From Clusia tigrina (Eukaryota; Arthropoda; Insecta; Diptera; Clusiidae), in NCBI GenBank assembly GCA_920105625.2, contig OV050032.1, positions 99,866,542 through 99,930,541 of the forward strand: a stretch of DNA of 64,000 nucleotides. The letters are read 5' to 3'. Made by a program: the position numbers and the translations under genes. Shown here one piece after another: positions 61,969 through 64,000 of this stretch. Within the stretch, counting starts at the first letter, position 1; every line of letters begins with the position of its first letter. The notes below the pieces were generated by a model, which ran no database searches, had not been told where the DNA came from, and was given only the letters and a program-made list of their open reading frames with translations.

Positions 61969-62933
61969 ACAAGCATTTGTATGTTGCAAACTTTGATAGG
62001 TGTAGGACGTACCGTATAGAAGTTAGGGGCGTTTGAAGTCTTATCAGTGTTTGGTTTGGGACTCTAGGGTAGCATAGCTTTGAGCGATGGCTTAAATTGA
62101 CAAGAGGCTCGGGTACTTCATTTTAAAAAATTTCAAGGTTTTATGACGCTCCATTAAAAAGTTACAAGCATTTGTATGTTGCCAACTTTGATAGGTGTAG
62201 GACGTACCGTAAAGAAGTTAGGGGCGTTTGAAGTTTTATCAGTGTTTGATTTGGGACTCAAGGGTAGCATAGACTTGAACGATAGCTTAAATTGACAAGA
62301 GGCTCGAGATCTTTATTGTTACAAAATTTCAATGTTTTATGACGCTCCAGTAAAAAGTTACAAGCATTTGTATGTTGCAAACTTTGATAGGTGTAGGACG
62401 TACCGTATAGAAGTTAGGGCCATTTGAAGTTTTATCAGTGTTTGATTTGGGACTCTAGGGTAGCATAGCTTTGAGCGATAGCTTAAATTGACAAGAGGCT
62501 CGAGTACTTTATTGTTACAAAATTTCAAGGTTTTATGGCGCTCCAGTAAAAAGTTACAAGCATTTGTATGTTGCCAACTTTGATAGGTGTAGAACGTACC
62601 GTATAGAAGTTATGGCCATTTGAAGTTTTATCAGTGTTTGATTTGGGACTCAAGGGTAGCATAGGTTTGAGCGATGGCTTATATTGACAACATGCTCGAG
62701 TATTTTATTGTTACAAAATTTCAAGGTTTTATAACGCTCCAGTAAAAAGTTACAAGCATTTGAATGTTGCAAACTTTGATAGGTGTAGGACGTACCGTAT
62801 AGAAGTTAGGGCCAACTGAAGTTCTATCAGTGTTTGATTTGGGACTCAAGGGCAGCATAGCTTTGAGCGATGGCTTAAATTGACAAGAGGCTCGAGTACT
62901 TTATTGTTACAAAATTTCAAGGTTTTATGACGC

Positions 62934-64000
62934 TCCCGTAAAAAGTTACAAGCATTTGTATGTTGCAAACTTTGATAGGTGTAGGACGTACCGTAAAGAA
63001 GTTAGGGGCGTGTCAAGTTTTATCAGTGTTTGATTTGGGACTCAAGCGTAGCATAGCTTTGAGCGATAACTTAAATTGACAAGAGGCTCGGGTACTTTAT
63101 TGTTACAATATTTTAAGGTTTTATGACGCTCCAGTAAAAAGTTACAAGCATTTGTATGTAGCAAACTTTGATTGGTGTAGGATGTACCGTATAGAAGTTA
63201 GGGCTATTTTTAGTTTTATCAGTGTTTGATTTGGGACTCTAGGGTAGCATAGTTTTGAGCGATGGCTTAAATTGACAAGAGGTTCGAGTACTTTATTGTT
63301 ACAAAATTTCAAGGTTTTATGACGCTCCAGTAAAAAGTTACAAGCATTTGTATGTTGCAAACTTTGATAGGTGTAGGACGTACCGTAAATAAGTTAGGGG
63401 CGTTTGAAGTTTTATCAGTGTTTGATTTGGGACTCCAGCGTAGCGTAGCTTTGAGCGATAACTTAAATTGACAAGAGGCTCGGGTACTTTATTGTTACAA
63501 AATTTCAAGGTTTTATGACGCTCCAGTAAAAAGTTAGAAGCATTTGTATGTTGCAAACTTTGATAGGTGTAGGACGTACCGTATTGAAGTTTGGGCCATT
63601 TGAAGTTTTATCAGTGTTTGATTTGGGACTCTAGGGAAGCATAGTTTTGAGCGATGGCTTAAATTGACAAGAGGCTCGAGTACTTTATTGTTACAAAATT
63701 TCAAGGTTTTATGACGCTCCAGTAAAAAGTTACAAGCATTTGTATGTTGCAAACTTTGATAGGTGTAGGACGTACCGTATAGAAGTTAGGGGCGTTTGAA
63801 GGCTTATCAGTGTTTGGTTTGGGACACTAGGGTAGCATAGCTTTGAGCGATGGCTTAAATTGACAAGAGGCTCGGGTACTTCATTTTTACAAAATTTCAA
63901 GGTTTTATGACGCTCCATTAAAAAGTTACAAGCATTTGTATGTTGCCAACTTTGATAGGTGTAGGACGTACCGTAAAGAAGTTAGGGGCGTTTGAAGTTT
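62934..64000 (+). repeat. Copy of 59,015-60,081 at 3,919-bp shift
   Basis: From 'gctcccgtaaaa' (about 62,932) to the window end the text follows 59,015-60,081 at +3,919 bp (20 monomers minus one base), including 'gggctatttttagtttt' (about 63,201) and 'gggacactaggg' (about 63,821). Private changes are 'gcgtgtcaag' (about 63,008), 'gtattgaagtttggg' (about 63,582) and 'gaaggcttatc' (about 63,798). The array continues beyond the window. Confidence 0.86.

Larger units (their letters stand above)
1..64000 (+). repeat. Satellite DNA array, ~196-bp monomer, whole window
   Basis: The same ~196-bp unit recurs without interruption from first to last base, always in the same orientation, and both ends of the window lie inside the array. 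Monomer starts ('caagcatttg') step at 153, 349, 545, 741, 937 and so on; the step is 196 in most units and 195 in a minority with one base lost in the 'gttaggg' or 'ctctaggg' segment. About 326 monomers fit. Units differ by diagnostic substitutions that recur in fixed order, which defines higher-order repeats. No mobile element, gene or unique spacer interrupts the array. Such arrays are typical of eukaryotic centromeric or heterochromatic blocks. Which chromosomal location this is cannot be told from the sequence alone. Confidence 0.99.

Noticed and set aside
503..63918. Dozens of minus-strand open frames of 61-85 codons (and a few of 104-135) with near-identical products
   Set aside because: They are the same satellite frame read once per monomer. 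The typical 219-bp frame is longer than the 196-bp unit and overlaps its neighbour by 23 bp. Because 196 is not a multiple of three the frame shifts every unit. One-base losses and stops are tolerated freely, and the longer frames are made only by the 96-bp and 189-bp deletion units. No domain, signal peptide or promoter context supports a gene.
1..64000. CRISPR array
   Set aside because: The units are 196 bp and contiguous, with no unique spacers between short repeats and no cas genes.
1..64000. Gene for a tandem-repeat protein
   Set aside because: No frame stays open across monomers in either direction, and the monomer length is not a multiple of three.
1..64000. Transposon insertions, telomeric repeats, tRNA or rRNA genes
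   Set aside because: The 196-bp register is never broken by more than the small insertions and deletions listed, so there is no room for such elements.

Overview
The window is one uninterrupted block of satellite DNA. From base 1 to base 64,000 it is a head-to-tail tandem array of a monomer of about 196 bp, roughly 326 copies, all in the same orientation. I see no gene, RNA gene, transposon, telomeric repeat, CRISPR array or unique sequence. The monomer is about 37% GC and strongly G-rich over C on the given strand (47 G against 26 C in the consensus). A megabase-style satellite with layered higher-order repeats (HORs) means a eukaryotic chromosome, most likely centromeric, pericentromeric or another heterochromatic block. 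A plant source is my best guess, because the box AAGTTATGGCCATTTGAA resembles a motif I remember from plant (legume-like) centromeric satellites. That guess is from memory only and I cannot name the species.

Layout, using 'caagcatttg' as monomer start. (1) 1-4,658: loosely ordered monomers with a partly repeated 7-mer (1,372 bp). (2) 4,659-11,122: an 11-mer HOR, two full tandem copies of 2,154 bp, a four-monomer linker, and a third copy that has lost four monomers. (3) 11,123-14,062: mixed monomers, then a 4-mer of 784 bp present twice. (4) 14,063-20,339: a 12-mer HOR of 2,355 bp, two copies. (5) 20,359 to about 37,470: an exact tandem duplication of an 8,522-bp block. Each copy contains a local expansion of a 4-mer (783 bp) drawn from the 12-mer order, and a monomer cut to 96 bp. 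(6) About 37,472-43,262: the 12-mer again (2,351 bp), then an 8-mer of 1,568 bp in two copies. (7) 43,263-64,000: a different organisation built on a 5-mer of 980 bp with 6-, 7- and 9-monomer spacings, and long direct repeats 5,095 bp, 3,919 bp and 13,131 bp apart.

The history can be read directly. Duplication junctions fall at homologous positions inside chimeric monomers, as expected from unequal crossing-over in register. Rare mutations (a 100-bp deletion, a 4-bp insertion, a three-base change) mark which blocks descend from which. The short open frames of 61-135 codons on both strands are by-products of the repeat and are not called as genes. The most interesting content is the nested HOR structure, the internally repetitive monomer and the dated rearrangement junctions, not a protein-coding system.
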